Of a stretch of 64,000 nucleotides of DNA, positions 7,727-17,153 are shown one piece after another. The first letter of the stretch is position 1; each line of letters starts with the position of its first letter. Under the pieces are notes generated by a model. The model was not told where the DNA came from. It made no database searches and saw only the letters and a list, made by a program, of their open reading frames with translations. Made by a program: the position numbers and the translations under genes. The stretch is taken from contig CAYVHV010000004.1 of NCBI GenBank assembly GCA_964451305.1, forward strand, positions 1 through 64,000, read 5' to 3'. The stretch comes from SHLQ01 sp964451305 (GTDB lineage: Bacteria > Actinomycetota > Acidimicrobiia > Acidimicrobiales > SHLQ01).

Positions 7727-10640
7727 ATGAATATTAGAACCAAACTCATCGTGATGTTGGCGGTGCCGCTCTTGGCACTCGCTGTCGTCGCAGCCGTCGG
7801 CATTCGAAGCCAGAACACCCAGGGTGAGATCAACGAGGACGCACTCGAGTCCGTCGAAACGATCGCCAACTTGGATGAACTCTGGACCAGGATTGCCGAT
7901 GAGCGCCTCGCCGTTCTTAGCGCCGAGGAAGGAGAGAACGCAGATCTCACCGAGCTCATCGAAGCGACCAATGCAACCAAGGACCGCATTGAGCGTGCAG
8001 GTGACGACCGTGGTTGGACCGTCGCTGCGTTGGCCGCCGAAGCACTCCCTGAGGATCGTGGCCAGGCGAGCACTACGGCGTTCGCTGCATACTCCGACGC
8101 TCTCGACGTCCTCGAGGAAGGCATTGCCGACCAGGCGCTGACCGGTCTCGACGCTGACGCCGTGCTCACCGCCGTCGCAATGACCGATGCTCGTGACGCC
8201 TCTCGTCTTCAGGAAGAGTCATGGCTTCAGCTCCTGATCGTTGACAACCTCAACCCAGGCACTGTTCGCAGCCTCGTTTCGGACTTTGGTTCGGCCGAAA
8301 CCGCACGTGAACAAGCAGCCTCGATCACGCTGACCGACGGAACGCAGCCATTCTTCGATCCAGTATTTTCGGCACGACGCACGCAGCTGACCCGTATCGA
8401 GACGCTCGTTCTCGCCCAGCTCGATGACGCCACCGGAACCGACCTCGGCCCCGACTTCATCGACAATGCTGTCGCATCGTTGCCTTCGGTCGATCTCATC
8501 GAATCGCTGAACCTCAACCGTGCAGAGTGGAACGAAGCCTCCTTCGCAGCCCAAGACGTGCTGCGTGCTGATGTTGATGAGAACTTCGCAGAGATCGAAC
8601 AAGCCCAGTCGCTTTCGCTCTTCCTTGCTCTCCTCGGTGGCTTCCTCTTGTTCACCTTGATCTTCGTGATCGGCCGCTCGATTGTTGGACCGCTCAGTCG
8701 TCTCATGGAGAACGCTGGCGTTATGACCAACGAACGCCTCCCAGCAGCTGTTGCTCAGCTCCGCACGATCGGTGCTTCCGATGAGGTACCCGAGCTCGCT
8801 CCAATTCCAAAGGAAGCCGACGACGAGATCGGAACGATCGTCGAGGCATTCAACGAAATGCAGTCCAGCGCTCTGAAGGTCGCAACCGACCAGGCTCGCT
8901 CACGCCGTAACGTGGCCGAGATGTTCGTTAGCCTCGGCCGACGAAACCAGCAGCTCAACCACCGCATGATCACCATGATCTCGGATCTTGAGCGAGACGA
9001 GCAGGACCCAGACACCCTCCGTGGTCTGTACCAGCTCGATCACCTTGCAACCCGAATGCGTCGTAACGCTGAATCTCTTCTCGTGTTGGCCGGCAACCGT
9101 TCGCCACGTCAGTGGAAGCGCCCAGTGGCCTTCGATGACGTTGTTCGTTCGTCGCTCGCTGAGGTTGAGTACTTCGAGCGTGTCGAGATTGGCAACCTGC
9201 CAGAGCTCGACATGAGTGGCGCTGTTGTTACCGACATCACCCACATGCTCGCTGAGCTTCTCGACAACGCAACGCAGTTCTCGGATCCGGCAACGACCGT
9301 TGCGCTCTCCGCAGTCGAGACGCACACCGCGGTCGAGCTCCAGATCCAGGACAACGGCTTCGGCATCAACCCTGAAGACCTTGCAGTCCTGAACGAACGT
9401 GTGACCAACCCACCAGAACTCGATCAAGCGCCTTCTCGCCTCCTCGGTCTGTTCGTGGTCGGCCGTCTCGCTCAGCAGCACAACGTTCACGTTGGTCTAC
9501 AGAGCGTTCCAGGTGAAGGCACCGTCGTCACCGTCACGATTCCAAAGGCGCACTTCCCAGTCGAAGTTGCCGAGAACCCAATTCAGGTTCCCGTCACGCC
9601 GGCCGCTAGCGCCCCAGTTGAAGTCAATGCAGACAATGCGGCTGACTTCTTCTCAACCGGCCAAAGCACCGATGCAGCATCGGAGCTTCCAGTTCNNNNN
9701 NNNNNNNNNNNNNNNNNNNNNNNNNNNNNNNNNNNNNNNNNNNNNNNNNNNNNNNNNNNNNNNNNNNNNNNNNNNNNNNNNNNNNNNNNNNNNNNCTGAT
9801 GCTGTGTCTGAGCTTCCAGTTCCTGATGCTGTGTCTGAGCTTCCAGTTCCTGATGCTGTGTCTGAGCTTCCAGTTCCCGACGCCGCTCCAGAACCGGTAG
9901 TAGCCGAGGCAGAGCAGGAGTACGTCGAGCAATTTGAACTCGATGAGGTTGCTGAGGCTCCCGTAGTCGAAGCCGAGATCGAGGAGCCGGTCATTAACGA
10001 AGTTCCTGAGGTCGAGGTTCCTGTGGCTGAGGTCCCTGAGGTCGAGGTTCCCGTGGCTGAGGTCCCTGAGGTCGAAGCTCCCGTAGTCGAAGCTGCGATC
10101 GAGGAGCCCGTCATTGACGAAGCTCCGGTAGTCGATGACTCTGACCTAAGCCTGACCGAGGAAAGCTGGCCACTGACCAAGCTCACCCCTCCACCAGAGC
10201 GTGAAGTCTCGGCCATGGAAGCCGTACAGCGGACCGCCGAAGAGTCGGCACCGGTCGAAGCGCCCATCGAAGACATCGCTGCTGCTCCAGCAATGCCCGC
10301 ACCAATCGTTGAAGAACCATCGGTCGACCCAATGCCAGAAGCTCCGGTCATGCCGACGCCTCCAGTGGTCGCAGAAGCGCCAGCAGCGCCCGAAGCAGTA
10401 GCTGAAGTAATCACCGCGGCACCAGAACCAGAAGCGCCGACCAGCACGTTCGGTGGCCTTCCTACCCGAATGCCACAGGCAACGATCGAAGAGGTCGAAA
10501 CCGAACCAGCTGTTCTTCCACTGGCACTCCCAGATGAAGAACCAGCCGAAGAAACCAAGACGAGCAGCATCTCGTTCGGACACTTTGCCAAGGGCATTGC
10601 AGCAGGACTCGATGAAGTGAACGAAGGAGAAAACTCATGA
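7727..10640 (+). CDS. Conservon-type sensor histidine kinase with repetitive C-terminal tail (interrupted by assembly gap)
   Basis: One gene spanning the N-run. The part before the gap has 656 residues: TM1 about 6-26, an extracytoplasmic helical sensor about 27-295 (nitrate/nitrite-sensor-like by position), TM2 about 296-316, then HAMP. A dimerisation helix follows with 'YQLDHLATRMRRNAESLLVLAGN' key His439, then an ATPase domain with N-box 'ELLDNATQF' (N514), 'DNGFGI' (D542) and 'GEGTVVTV'. After the gap comes an acidic Pro/Glu/Val-rich tail of about 280 residues. Joining base 9695 directly to 9796 keeps the frame. The 100 N shift it by one, which shows the gap size is a placeholder. The stop overlaps the next gene's ATG (ATGA). 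In conservons such kinases act with roadblock, DUF742 and GTPase partners. Confidence 0.88.
9696..9795. other. Assembly gap of 100 N inside a repeat tract
   Basis: Exactly 100 undefined bases, flanked on the left by a diverged copy and on the right by three perfect copies of a 27-base unit. Short reads probably could not span the array. True length is unknown but should be a multiple of three, and probably of 27, to keep the kinase open. Confidence 0.95.
9796..9876 (+). repeat. 27-base tandem repeat, three perfect copies (DAVSELPVP-coding)
   Basis: Units at 9796-9822, 9823-9849 and 9850-9876 are identical in DNA, not only in protein. A related copy ends at 9695 on the other side of the gap. 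Perfect DNA identity points to recent expansion by slippage or unequal recombination, so copy number may vary between strains. Confidence 0.95.
10002..10091 (+). repeat. 30-base tandem repeat, about three copies, in the kinase tail
   Basis: Units at 10002-10031, 10032-10061 and 10062-10091 encode variations on VPEVEVPVAE. The array is bracketed by a longer near-repeat: about 46 bases at 9955-10000 recur at 10076-10121 with a few changes. The tail therefore grew by nested duplications of different unit sizes. Confidence 0.9.
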
Positions 10641-11056
10641 GCGAGCAGAACCCAGGTGAAGCATTCGCATGGCTGCTGAACAACTTCGTACAGCAGACCG
10701 AGGGTGTCTACCACGCTCTCGCCGTGTCAGCCGATGGCATCAAGCTGGCGACTTCTGAAGCCCTTCCGGCCGCCAACGCTGACCAATTCGCTGCAATCAC
10801 CGCCGGACTTTCAAGCCTTATCCATGGCGCAGCAAATTGCTTTGGAGAGACCGAGGTCCAGCGGGTCATGATCGAGATGGGCAAGAGCTTCCTGCTTATC
10901 GCGAACATTGGTCACGGTGCCGTCCTCGGTGTCATCGCAGGGAAGTCCGCCGACCTCGGTGGCGTTGCCTACGAAATGACACTCTTCTCGGACCGCGCCG
11001 GCAAGGTTCTGTCGCCAGCACTCATTGCTGAGCTTCAGAACTCGATCATGGCGTAA
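10637..11056 (+). CDS. Roadblock/LC7-domain protein (conservon CvnB-like)
   Basis: A 139-residue cytoplasmic protein consisting of one roadblock/LC7 domain. Typical segments are 'GVYHALAVSADGIKLA' near residues 23-38 and 'IANIGHGAVLGVIAGKSADLG' near 91-111, abbreviated here to its conserved Gly residues. Roadblock proteins in conservons and MglB act as regulators or GAPs of a small GTPase. Its ATG overlaps the kinase stop (ATGA), so translation is coupled. The DUF742 protein follows 6 bases downstream. Confidence 0.92.
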   Translation: MSEQNPGEAFAWLLNNFVQQTEGVYHALAVSADGIKLATSEALPAANADQFAAITAGLSSLIHGAANCFGETEVQRVMIEMGKSFLLIANIGHGAVLGVIAGKSADLGGVAYEMTLFSDRAGKVLSPALIAELQNSIMA

Positions 11057-11062
11057 CCCATC

Positions 11063-11431
11063 ATGATGGGAAGAGACGACTGGGACGACGGAATCATCCT
11101 CGAAGATGAAGAACCGCGTCTCCGTCCATTCGTCGTAACGCGAGGGAAGACCGAGGCACAAGCCACGGTGCGAGTGGAGACACTCGTCGAGACTTCTGCC
11201 CCGCAAGTCGAGACACGCTTCGAAAAGAAGACCGTGCGCGAGATCGCTGGAAAACCAATTTCGGTCGCAGAGCTTTCATCTCACCTCGGCCTGCCGATAG
11301 GGACAACGATGACGCTCGTCAGCGAAATGATTAGCGAGGGTCTTCTGAGCGCTCACGCAACGGTCGAGAGTGCAACATCGGACAACCTCGACATTATGAG
11401 CAGAATTATCAACCGGGTTCGGGAACTGTAG
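11063..11431 (+). CDS. DUF742 protein (conservon CvnC-like)
   Basis: A 122-residue protein with the DUF742 pattern: 'RLRPFVVTRGKTEA' near the N terminus and a winged-helix-like C-terminal half 'ISVAELSSHLGLPIGTTMTL'. DUF742 proteins are the third component of actinobacterial conservons. The start is ATG 11063 or the adjacent ATG 11066. The stop is followed by the GTPase gene after two bases. Confidence 0.9.
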   Translation: MMGRDDWDDGIILEDEEPRLRPFVVTRGKTEAQATVRVETLVETSAPQVETRFEKKTVREIAGKPISVAELSSHLGLPIGTTMTLVSEMISEGLLSAHATVESATSDNLDIMSRIINRVREL

Positions 11432-11433
11432 AC

Positions 11434-12009
11434 ATGGCAAACGAAAACTCACAGCAAGTTTCGGCAAAATTCGTCGTCGCTGGCGGCTTCGGCGTCGGCA
11501 AGACCACCTTCGTCGGCGCCGTCTCCGAAATCGAACCACTTCGCACCGAAGCCGCAATCACCGGCGCAAGCGTCGGCGTCGATGACGTCTCGAAGGTCTC
11601 AACCAAGACCACGACAACTGTGGCTATGGACTTCGGGCGACTCACTATCGACGAGCAGCTCGTCTTGTTCCTGTTCGGAACCCCTGGACAGAGCCGGTTC
11701 GGCTTCATGTGGGACGACCTCAGCCAGGGCGCTCTCGGCGCCATCGTGCTACTCGACTCCCGTCGACTCCAAGACTCGTTCTTTGCAGTGGACTACTTCG
11801 AAAAGCGTGACATCCCATTCATCGTGGCCGTCAACCGTTTCGACGGCAGCGTCGATCACGGACTCGACGACATCCGAGGTGCACTCCAATTGCACCCAGC
11901 TATTCCGGTCGTCGACTGCGACGCCCGAGACTGGCAGTCGGTGAAGAACACGCTGCTCTCGCTCTTCGACTTCATCGTCTTGAAGCTTCAGGCAGAAACC
12001 GCTGCCTAA
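11434..12009 (+). CDS. Small GTP-binding protein (conservon CvnD-like)
   Basis: A 191-residue Ras-like GTPase. It has the P-loop 'GGFGVGKTT' (17-25), the switch-II motif 'FGTPGQSRF' (G3), and 'VNRFDG' in place of canonical NKxD. The arrangement closes a four-gene conservon: kinase, roadblock, DUF742, GTPase. Such GTPases are thought to work with the kinase at the membrane as a G-protein-like switch; the output here is not visible. It converges with the oxidoreductase gene at 12050. Confidence 0.92.
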   Translation: MANENSQQVSAKFVVAGGFGVGKTTFVGAVSEIEPLRTEAAITGASVGVDDVSKVSTKTTTTVAMDFGRLTIDEQLVLFLFGTPGQSRFGFMWDDLSQGALGAIVLLDSRRLQDSFFAVDYFEKRDIPFIVAVNRFDGSVDHGLDDIRGALQLHPAIPVVDCDARDWQSVKNTLLSLFDFIVLKLQAETAA

Positions 12010-12049
12010 ACGCCACTGACCGGCATTGCGGCCACCTGCGTCGTTTCGA

Positions 12050-13525
12050 CTACAGGCTTTCGAGAAACGCGAGCAGAAGCTGTCGATCTTCGAGATCGGC
12101 CCGCAAGTATTCGGCTCGCGAGAACGAGCCTTCTCCGCCATGCCACAGGATTGCCTCTTCGATCGTACGCGCTCGTCCATCGTGAAGTAGCCCTCGGTCG
12201 CCTTCTACCGGCACGAGCCCGAGGCCCCAGAGCGGAGCGGTTCGCCATTCGTTGCCTGTCGCAATGAAGTCGGGGCGGTCGTCACCCATATCGAACCCAA
12301 GGTCGTGGAGCAATAGATCGGTGTACGGCTGAATCTCACGATTTGAGAGCTCAGGAATATCGCTCTCGCCAGTCATCAACGTTTCGGTATGGCACGATGC
12401 GCAGCCGTACTCACGAAACAGCACCTGTCCTGCCTCGGCATCGGGATCACCCTCGGTCCTCGGTGGCGGCACCGCCAAGCTCTGGACGTACACATCGATC
12501 GCTTCGAACTGTTCGGGGGATACTTCGAACTCTCCACCGCTCGCAGCCTCGTCACACGTTGTCTGATCGGGCGCGCAGTTTCCGTCGGGAAGCAACTGCG
12601 ATGTGATGCCGATATCCCCGTGGAACGCCTGAAGGATCTGTTGATCGAGCGTGGCAACGTTGGACTTCCACCCGAAACGCCCGATCTCGGTTTGCCCGGT
12701 GACTGGATTCCACACCTGATTCGGACGCCCGCTCACCCCGTCGTTGTTCGCATCGTTTGGGTCAGCGAGCGCGAGGATCGTTTCGTCAGGAACCGCTTCG
12801 AGCAAGCCCATGCCGATGAGTTGTGCCCCGATACGAGCCGACACCTGCGTGCCCTCGGTCAGGGGCCCGTGCTGCCGATCGCGAATGTTGACCGTCGGCC
12901 AGATGATGTCGAAGAGCGTGCCGTCGGCAAAGAATCCTTGTTGGGTGACGTAGTTCGTGAAGATCGTTCCTTCGGGTTCAAAACCTTCGATCGCTCGGTC
13001 CTGAACCTGATCGCCATAGGCCGGTTCGGGTAGGGGAGCGCCGGTGACCGGGTCGACGCCTGGAACCGATAGCCGCACGACGAGACCAACATCGACCAGC
13101 TCGCCCTCGGGTGGTACTTGGCGGCGGCCCGTGCTCGGATGACAAACCGCGCATGACTGGGCGTTAAAGAGTGGGCCTAAGCCGTCGGTTGGTTGATCCA
13201 CGTCGACGGTTGCTTCGACCCACTCGAGGTCGAACAGCTCCTGACCGGTGATGAATAGGTCGAGGGTTTCGGCATCGATCCCAGCGTCGGGGTCAGCAAA
13301 GACGATTGGCAGCTCAGCTTCGATCGCGGCTATCTCGTCTTCGGTTGGGAAGGGGCTGTCGTCCTCAGGTGTCGAATCCGAGCTATCGGCGGTGGTCTCA
13401 GCGTCGTTGGATTCGGGGGCATTTGTGGTCTCGGGGACCTCGCCCAGGCTCACAGGATCGGACCCGGTGCAGGCCGCGACGAGCAGCGCCAACGCGAGTG
13501 TCGAAAGAAGCATCCAACGGCCCAT
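12050..13525 (-). CDS. Secreted di-heme cytochrome c / thiol-oxidoreductase-like lipoprotein
   Basis: 491 residues. The lipoprotein signal has lipobox 'LLVAAC' near residue 20, followed by an acidic Ser/Thr/Asp linker. Two heme c sites are visible: 'CAVCH' in the first half and 'CASCH' in the last third, the latter in a 'GQVLFREYGCASCH' context. Together with 'LLHDLGFDMGDD', 'TAPLWGLGL' and 'LLHDGRARTIEEAILWHGGE', this matches the DUF1111/di-heme oxidoreductase family related to cytochrome c peroxidase and MauG. The ATG at 13525 was chosen because it gives the signal peptide. The longer open frame above it is antisense to the AAA ATPase. The redox partner is unknown. Confidence 0.85.
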   Translation of the reverse strand: MGRWMLLSTLALALLVAACTGSDPVSLGEVPETTNAPESNDAETTADSSDSTPEDDSPFPTEDEIAAIEAELPIVFADPDAGIDAETLDLFITGQELFDLEWVEATVDVDQPTDGLGPLFNAQSCAVCHPSTGRRQVPPEGELVDVGLVVRLSVPGVDPVTGAPLPEPAYGDQVQDRAIEGFEPEGTIFTNYVTQQGFFADGTLFDIIWPTVNIRDRQHGPLTEGTQVSARIGAQLIGMGLLEAVPDETILALADPNDANNDGVSGRPNQVWNPVTGQTEIGRFGWKSNVATLDQQILQAFHGDIGITSQLLPDGNCAPDQTTCDEAASGGEFEVSPEQFEAIDVYVQSLAVPPPRTEGDPDAEAGQVLFREYGCASCHTETLMTGESDIPELSNREIQPYTDLLLHDLGFDMGDDRPDFIATGNEWRTAPLWGLGLVPVEGDRGLLHDGRARTIEEAILWHGGEGSFSRAEYLRADLEDRQLLLAFLESL

Positions 13526-13561
13526 CGCTCCAATCGTACGTGGCACGGCTAGTTTTCTACT

Positions 13562-14560
13562 GTGTCCAATCGTGAACGTTTCAGAAAACGCTTGAACCAA
13601 ACCCGAGAGACCGTCCGGAAACAGGCGGCCGATCGTGGACTCGATCAGCGCCTTGGCAACATTGGTTTGCCCGCAGGAGCGCTCGGCTCCCCGGCCCGAC
13701 CCCTCGAAGAGATCCAAGCCGATCTCGATGCCCTCGTCGGGCTCGACACAGTGAAAGAACAAGTCCGCACACAGATTGCATTTCTGCAGGTCCAAGCTCG
13801 TCGACAAGATCACGGCCTCGCCGAAGTTCCGACGAGCCAACATCTGGTATTTCTTGGAAATCCGGGCACGGGCAAGACAACTGTCGCCCGGCTTATCGGA
13901 GAAATGTACGGTGCGCTCGGGCTGCTGAAAAAGGGTCATCTCGTCGAGGTCGACCGAGCCGGGCTCGTTGGCCAATACGTGGGACACACTGCGAACAAGA
14001 CGAACAAGGCAGTGAAACGAGCGCTCGATGGAGTCCTCTTTATCGACGAGGCGTACAGCCTGTCGCCGCAGGGTGTGATCGGTAATGACTTTGGTCGAGA
14101 AGCAATAGAAACACTGATCAAACGGATGGAAGACCACCGTGATCGCCTCGTCGTGATCGTTGCTGGCTACCCGCGGTTGATGAACGACTTCCTCCGCTCG
14201 AACCCTGGGCTTCGCTCGCGTTTCGCCCGCGAGATTTCTTTCCCGGACTACTCGGGCGAAGAGTTGGTGGCGATCACAAACAAGCTCGTGAACGATGCGG
14301 ACTATCAACTCGACAACGACGTCGAGCCGGTCCTTGGTTTGATCCTTGGGCGTGCGCCCCGCGGCGAAGAGTTCGGCAACGCCCGGTATGCCCGCAACCT
14401 CTTTGAGCAGGCGATCAACCGGCAGGCCGTTCGTCTCTCACAGGACCCGGAGCTGAGCTCGGGAGTCGAGAAGCTCGACCGATCGCTCGTGAGCACGTTG
14501 CACGCGATCGATTTCATGGAGGCGGCTCGCATGTTGGCGACAGAGCCTCCTCCGACATAA
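13562..14560 (+). CDS. CbbX/SpoVK-family AAA+ ATPase
   Basis: 332 residues with a single AAA+ module. It has Walker A 'GNPGTGKTT' (99-107), the pore-like 'GLVGQYVGHT', Walker B 'LFIDEAYSL' (159-167), and sensor/arginine-finger segment 'NPGLRSRF'. Sequence style is that of CbbX/SpoVK/EccA-type ATPases, which remodel protein complexes. No RuBisCO, sporulation or type VII secretion genes are near, so the client is unknown. Start is the GTG at 13562. The 36-base gap to the divergent cytochrome gene holds both promoters. A methyltransferase gene follows after 25 bases. Confidence 0.88.
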   Translation: MSNRERFRKRLNQTRETVRKQAADRGLDQRLGNIGLPAGALGSPARPLEEIQADLDALVGLDTVKEQVRTQIAFLQVQARRQDHGLAEVPTSQHLVFLGNPGTGKTTVARLIGEMYGALGLLKKGHLVEVDRAGLVGQYVGHTANKTNKAVKRALDGVLFIDEAYSLSPQGVIGNDFGREAIETLIKRMEDHRDRLVVIVAGYPRLMNDFLRSNPGLRSRFAREISFPDYSGEELVAITNKLVNDADYQLDNDVEPVLGLILGRAPRGEEFGNARYARNLFEQAINRQAVRLSQDPELSSGVEKLDRSLVSTLHAIDFMEAARMLATEPPPT

Positions 14561-14585
14561 TCAACCACCGGGTGAGAAACAACTG

Positions 14586-15785
14586 ATGGAAACTTTGAAT
14601 GTCCCGCAGGGCAGCTTTGGGCTGGCTCGCGTCCCGAGAGCTGGAAAGCGCCCCCTCCGGGCGTGGGACGCTGCCGACGAGTACGTGCTGGACCATCTCG
14701 CCGAACTCGATGCGCAGAGCTCGAACGATACTGATCCTCCGAAGACAATCATCGTGGGGGATAGCTTCGGGGCGCTTGCATGCGGGGTTTCCTCGTGGGC
14801 GCCAACCGTGGTGTGCGAGTCCGCTGCAGGACGCCAGGCAATCACCGAAAACCTCGAGCGGGCGGGCGCGGCCAGCATCGCGATTCGGTCGATCCTCGAT
14901 CTCGATCTCGAAGATGGACCGTTCGACATCGTCGTTATAAAGATTCCGAAGGCCACCCCGCACCTCGTGGAGATGCTGCACCTCATTCGCCCGCTCGTTA
15001 CGCCGACCACGTTGGTCATCGGCGCGGCCATGGCTAAGCACATCCACACCTCGACCATCGATGCGTTCGAGAAGATCATCGGTCCCACCACGACGTCACT
15101 CGCAAAGAAGAAGGCACGCCTCATTCACGTGTCTCCGGACCCCGACCGACAGCCCCGCCCGAACCCATGGCCGAAGACGTGGAAAGCCTACGGACACACG
15201 CTTACCAACCACGGGGGAGGATTCTCGCCCAACAAGCTCGATCCGGGCACGAGCTTACTTCTCGACTCTGTGCGGTCGATCGAAGGCTTTCTCCCCGACC
15301 CGGTCACCGCGGTCGGCGACCCATTTCATCTGGTCGACCTCGGCTGTGGCAACGGGGTTATCGGGCTCGCATTGTCGACGATGCTCAGCCAGTTTGGCGT
15401 CGATCATCGTGTCAGCGCCATCGACGACTCAGCGATTGCCATCAGCGCTGCAACGGCATCGTGGGAGGTGTCATCGGATCATGAGGGCGCGACTCGAACG
15501 GTCGACTTTCACCATGCAAATCGACTCGTCAACGTTCTCGGTGAGGCCAGCGCTTATCTCGTCGTGGTCAACCCGCCATTCCATGAAGATCGGGTGTTGG
15601 GTGACGAAACTGCATGGTCGATGTTCGTCGATGCCCACAAGGTTCTGCGCCCCGGCGGCGCCATCATCGTCGTCGGTAACCGGCACCTCGCGTACCACGC
15701 GAAGTTGAAGAAGATCTTCGGCGGAGTCGAAAACCTCGGCTCGAACGCAAAATTTGTCGTACTTTCGAGTCGAAAAACGCCCTAA
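14586..15785 (+). CDS. RlmG/RsmC-like rRNA (guanine-N2)-methyltransferase
   Basis: 399 residues with two tandem Rossmann methyltransferase domains. The N-terminal one is degenerate (about 1-180). The C-terminal one carries the SAM-binding 'VDLGCGNGVIGLAL' and catalytic 'NPPFHE' typical of guanine-N2 rRNA methyltransferases. The 'VGNRHLAYHAKLKKIFGG' segment favours RlmG (23S G1835) over RsmC. RBS-like GAGAAACAA precedes ATG 14586. It is probably co-transcribed with the AAA ATPase, but a functional link is not evident. Confidence 0.8.
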   Translation: METLNVPQGSFGLARVPRAGKRPLRAWDAADEYVLDHLAELDAQSSNDTDPPKTIIVGDSFGALACGVSSWAPTVVCESAAGRQAITENLERAGAASIAIRSILDLDLEDGPFDIVVIKIPKATPHLVEMLHLIRPLVTPTTLVIGAAMAKHIHTSTIDAFEKIIGPTTTSLAKKKARLIHVSPDPDRQPRPNPWPKTWKAYGHTLTNHGGGFSPNKLDPGTSLLLDSVRSIEGFLPDPVTAVGDPFHLVDLGCGNGVIGLALSTMLSQFGVDHRVSAIDDSAIAISAATASWEVSSDHEGATRTVDFHHANRLVNVLGEASAYLVVVNPPFHEDRVLGDETAWSMFVDAHKVLRPGGAIIVVGNRHLAYHAKLKKIFGGVENLGSNAKFVVLSSRKTP

Positions 15786-15872
15786 AACAGAGAACTTTTC
15801 CTGAACTGAGGCGAAGAACTCTTGGAATGTTCGTACAAATCTGCGAGTTTATGAACCTATGACGGGGATCAC

Positions 15873-17102
15873 ATGACCGCGCTAACACCCGAGGCGCATC
15901 GACGCGAGCTCGGGTTGCTCGCTGTCGCGGTCGTGCTCGCGATGTCTCCGTGGTTCTCTACGGCCGCCGTTCTCGACCAGCTTCGGACCGATTGGCCGCT
16001 TTCGTCGACCGAAGCGAGCTGGTTGATCATCGTCGTGCAGATCGGCTTTGTCGTCGGCGCCGTATTTTCTTCACTCACGAACCTCGCCGATCGAATTCCA
16101 CCTCGTCGTTTGATTCTCTTCGGAGCGGTCGGTGCCTCGGTCGCAAACCTCTTTGTCGTTGTCGGTAGTTCGTTCGAGATCGCGATCATCGCTCGGTTCG
16201 TCACCGGGGCGGCTCTTGCCGCGGTGTATCCGCCATCGTTGAAGGCAATCTCGTCCTGGTACCGAGAGGGACGCGGCTTTGCACTCGGTGTGATCGTAGG
16301 CGCGCTCACCCTCGGTTCGGCTCTACCACACTTGGTGAATTCCATTGGAGGTCTGCAGTGGCAAGTCACGCTCGTTATCGTCTCTCTGCTGACGCTTGGC
16401 GGCGGGGTCATTGCCGACCGGCTCTGCACGGACGGACCGTACGGGTCAGCCCCGGCCCTCTTCGATAAGTCCCAGATTCGTTCGATCGTTATGAACCGCG
16501 AGTTTCGCCTCGCGAGCGCCGGCTACTTCGGCCACATGTGGGAGCTCTACGCCATGTGGGCGTGGATCGCAGCGTTCTACGGCGACGTGTTCGAGTCGGA
16601 CCGACAAGCGAGCTTCGCCGCGTTTCTCGCCATCGCTGCCGGTTCTGCTGGCTCGGTTTGGGCGGGCATCACCTCAGATCGATTGAGCCGATCCGATGCC
16701 GCGGCCCTCGCCATGCGGTACTCGTCGATCGGCGCGATCTTCGCCGGCTTTCTCATCGATGCGCCGTGGCCGATCGTTCTTGGAATGGGCATGTTCTGGG
16801 GCTTCTGGGTCATTGCCGACTCCGCACAGTTCTCGACCATCGTCACCGAAGTGGTCGACCCTCGATACGTCGGCACGGCGCTCACGATTCAGCTCGCAGC
16901 CGGGTTCATTCTGACCTTGCTGACGATCTTCTTGGTTCCCGTCATTCGAGACGCCTACGGGTGGGGTTGGGCGTTCTTGCTCCTCGCCCCAGGCCCCGCT
17001 CTCGGTGCGTACGCGATGCGGGCCCTGCGGCTCGGGCCGCGCTACACCAATCCGGCAGAGCCAGAACCCGAGCCAGAGGTGTGGGTCAGCCCGTTCTTCT
17101 AG
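15873..17102 (+). CDS. MFS transporter (NimT/CynX-like)
   Basis: 409 residues with 12 predicted membrane helices and major-facilitator features. These include 'LADRIPPRRLILFGAVGA' after TM2 (the RxxxR loop), 'RFVTGAALAAVYPPSLKAISSWY' in TM4-5, and an acidic Pro/Glu tail. The substrate is unknown. It lies upstream of the GrdB-family gene on the same strand with only about 50 bases between, so a common transcript and a shared substrate are possible. Confidence 0.8.
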   Translation: MTALTPEAHRRELGLLAVAVVLAMSPWFSTAAVLDQLRTDWPLSSTEASWLIIVVQIGFVVGAVFSSLTNLADRIPPRRLILFGAVGASVANLFVVVGSSFEIAIIARFVTGAALAAVYPPSLKAISSWYREGRGFALGVIVGALTLGSALPHLVNSIGGLQWQVTLVIVSLLTLGGGVIADRLCTDGPYGSAPALFDKSQIRSIVMNREFRLASAGYFGHMWELYAMWAWIAAFYGDVFESDRQASFAAFLAIAAGSAGSVWAGITSDRLSRSDAAALAMRYSSIGAIFAGFLIDAPWPIVLGMGMFWGFWVIADSAQFSTIVTEVVDPRYVGTALTIQLAAGFILTLLTIFLVPVIRDAYGWGWAFLLLAPGPALGAYAMRALRLGPRYTNPAEPEPEPEVWVSPFF

Positions 17103-17153
17103 TCCGGCAACAGCAGATCGTGTCGAGTGCGGTTCGCGTATTACGGTGCGGTC

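Noticed and set aside
9796..10091. Regular direct repeats considered as a CRISPR array
   Set aside because: Units abut without spacers, keep a single reading frame and sit inside a kinase gene; no cas genes nearby.
13526..14308. Upstream extension of the di-heme oxidoreductase frame
   Set aside because: Antisense to the AAA ATPase; the lipoprotein signal peptide begins at 13525, so the extension is not coding.
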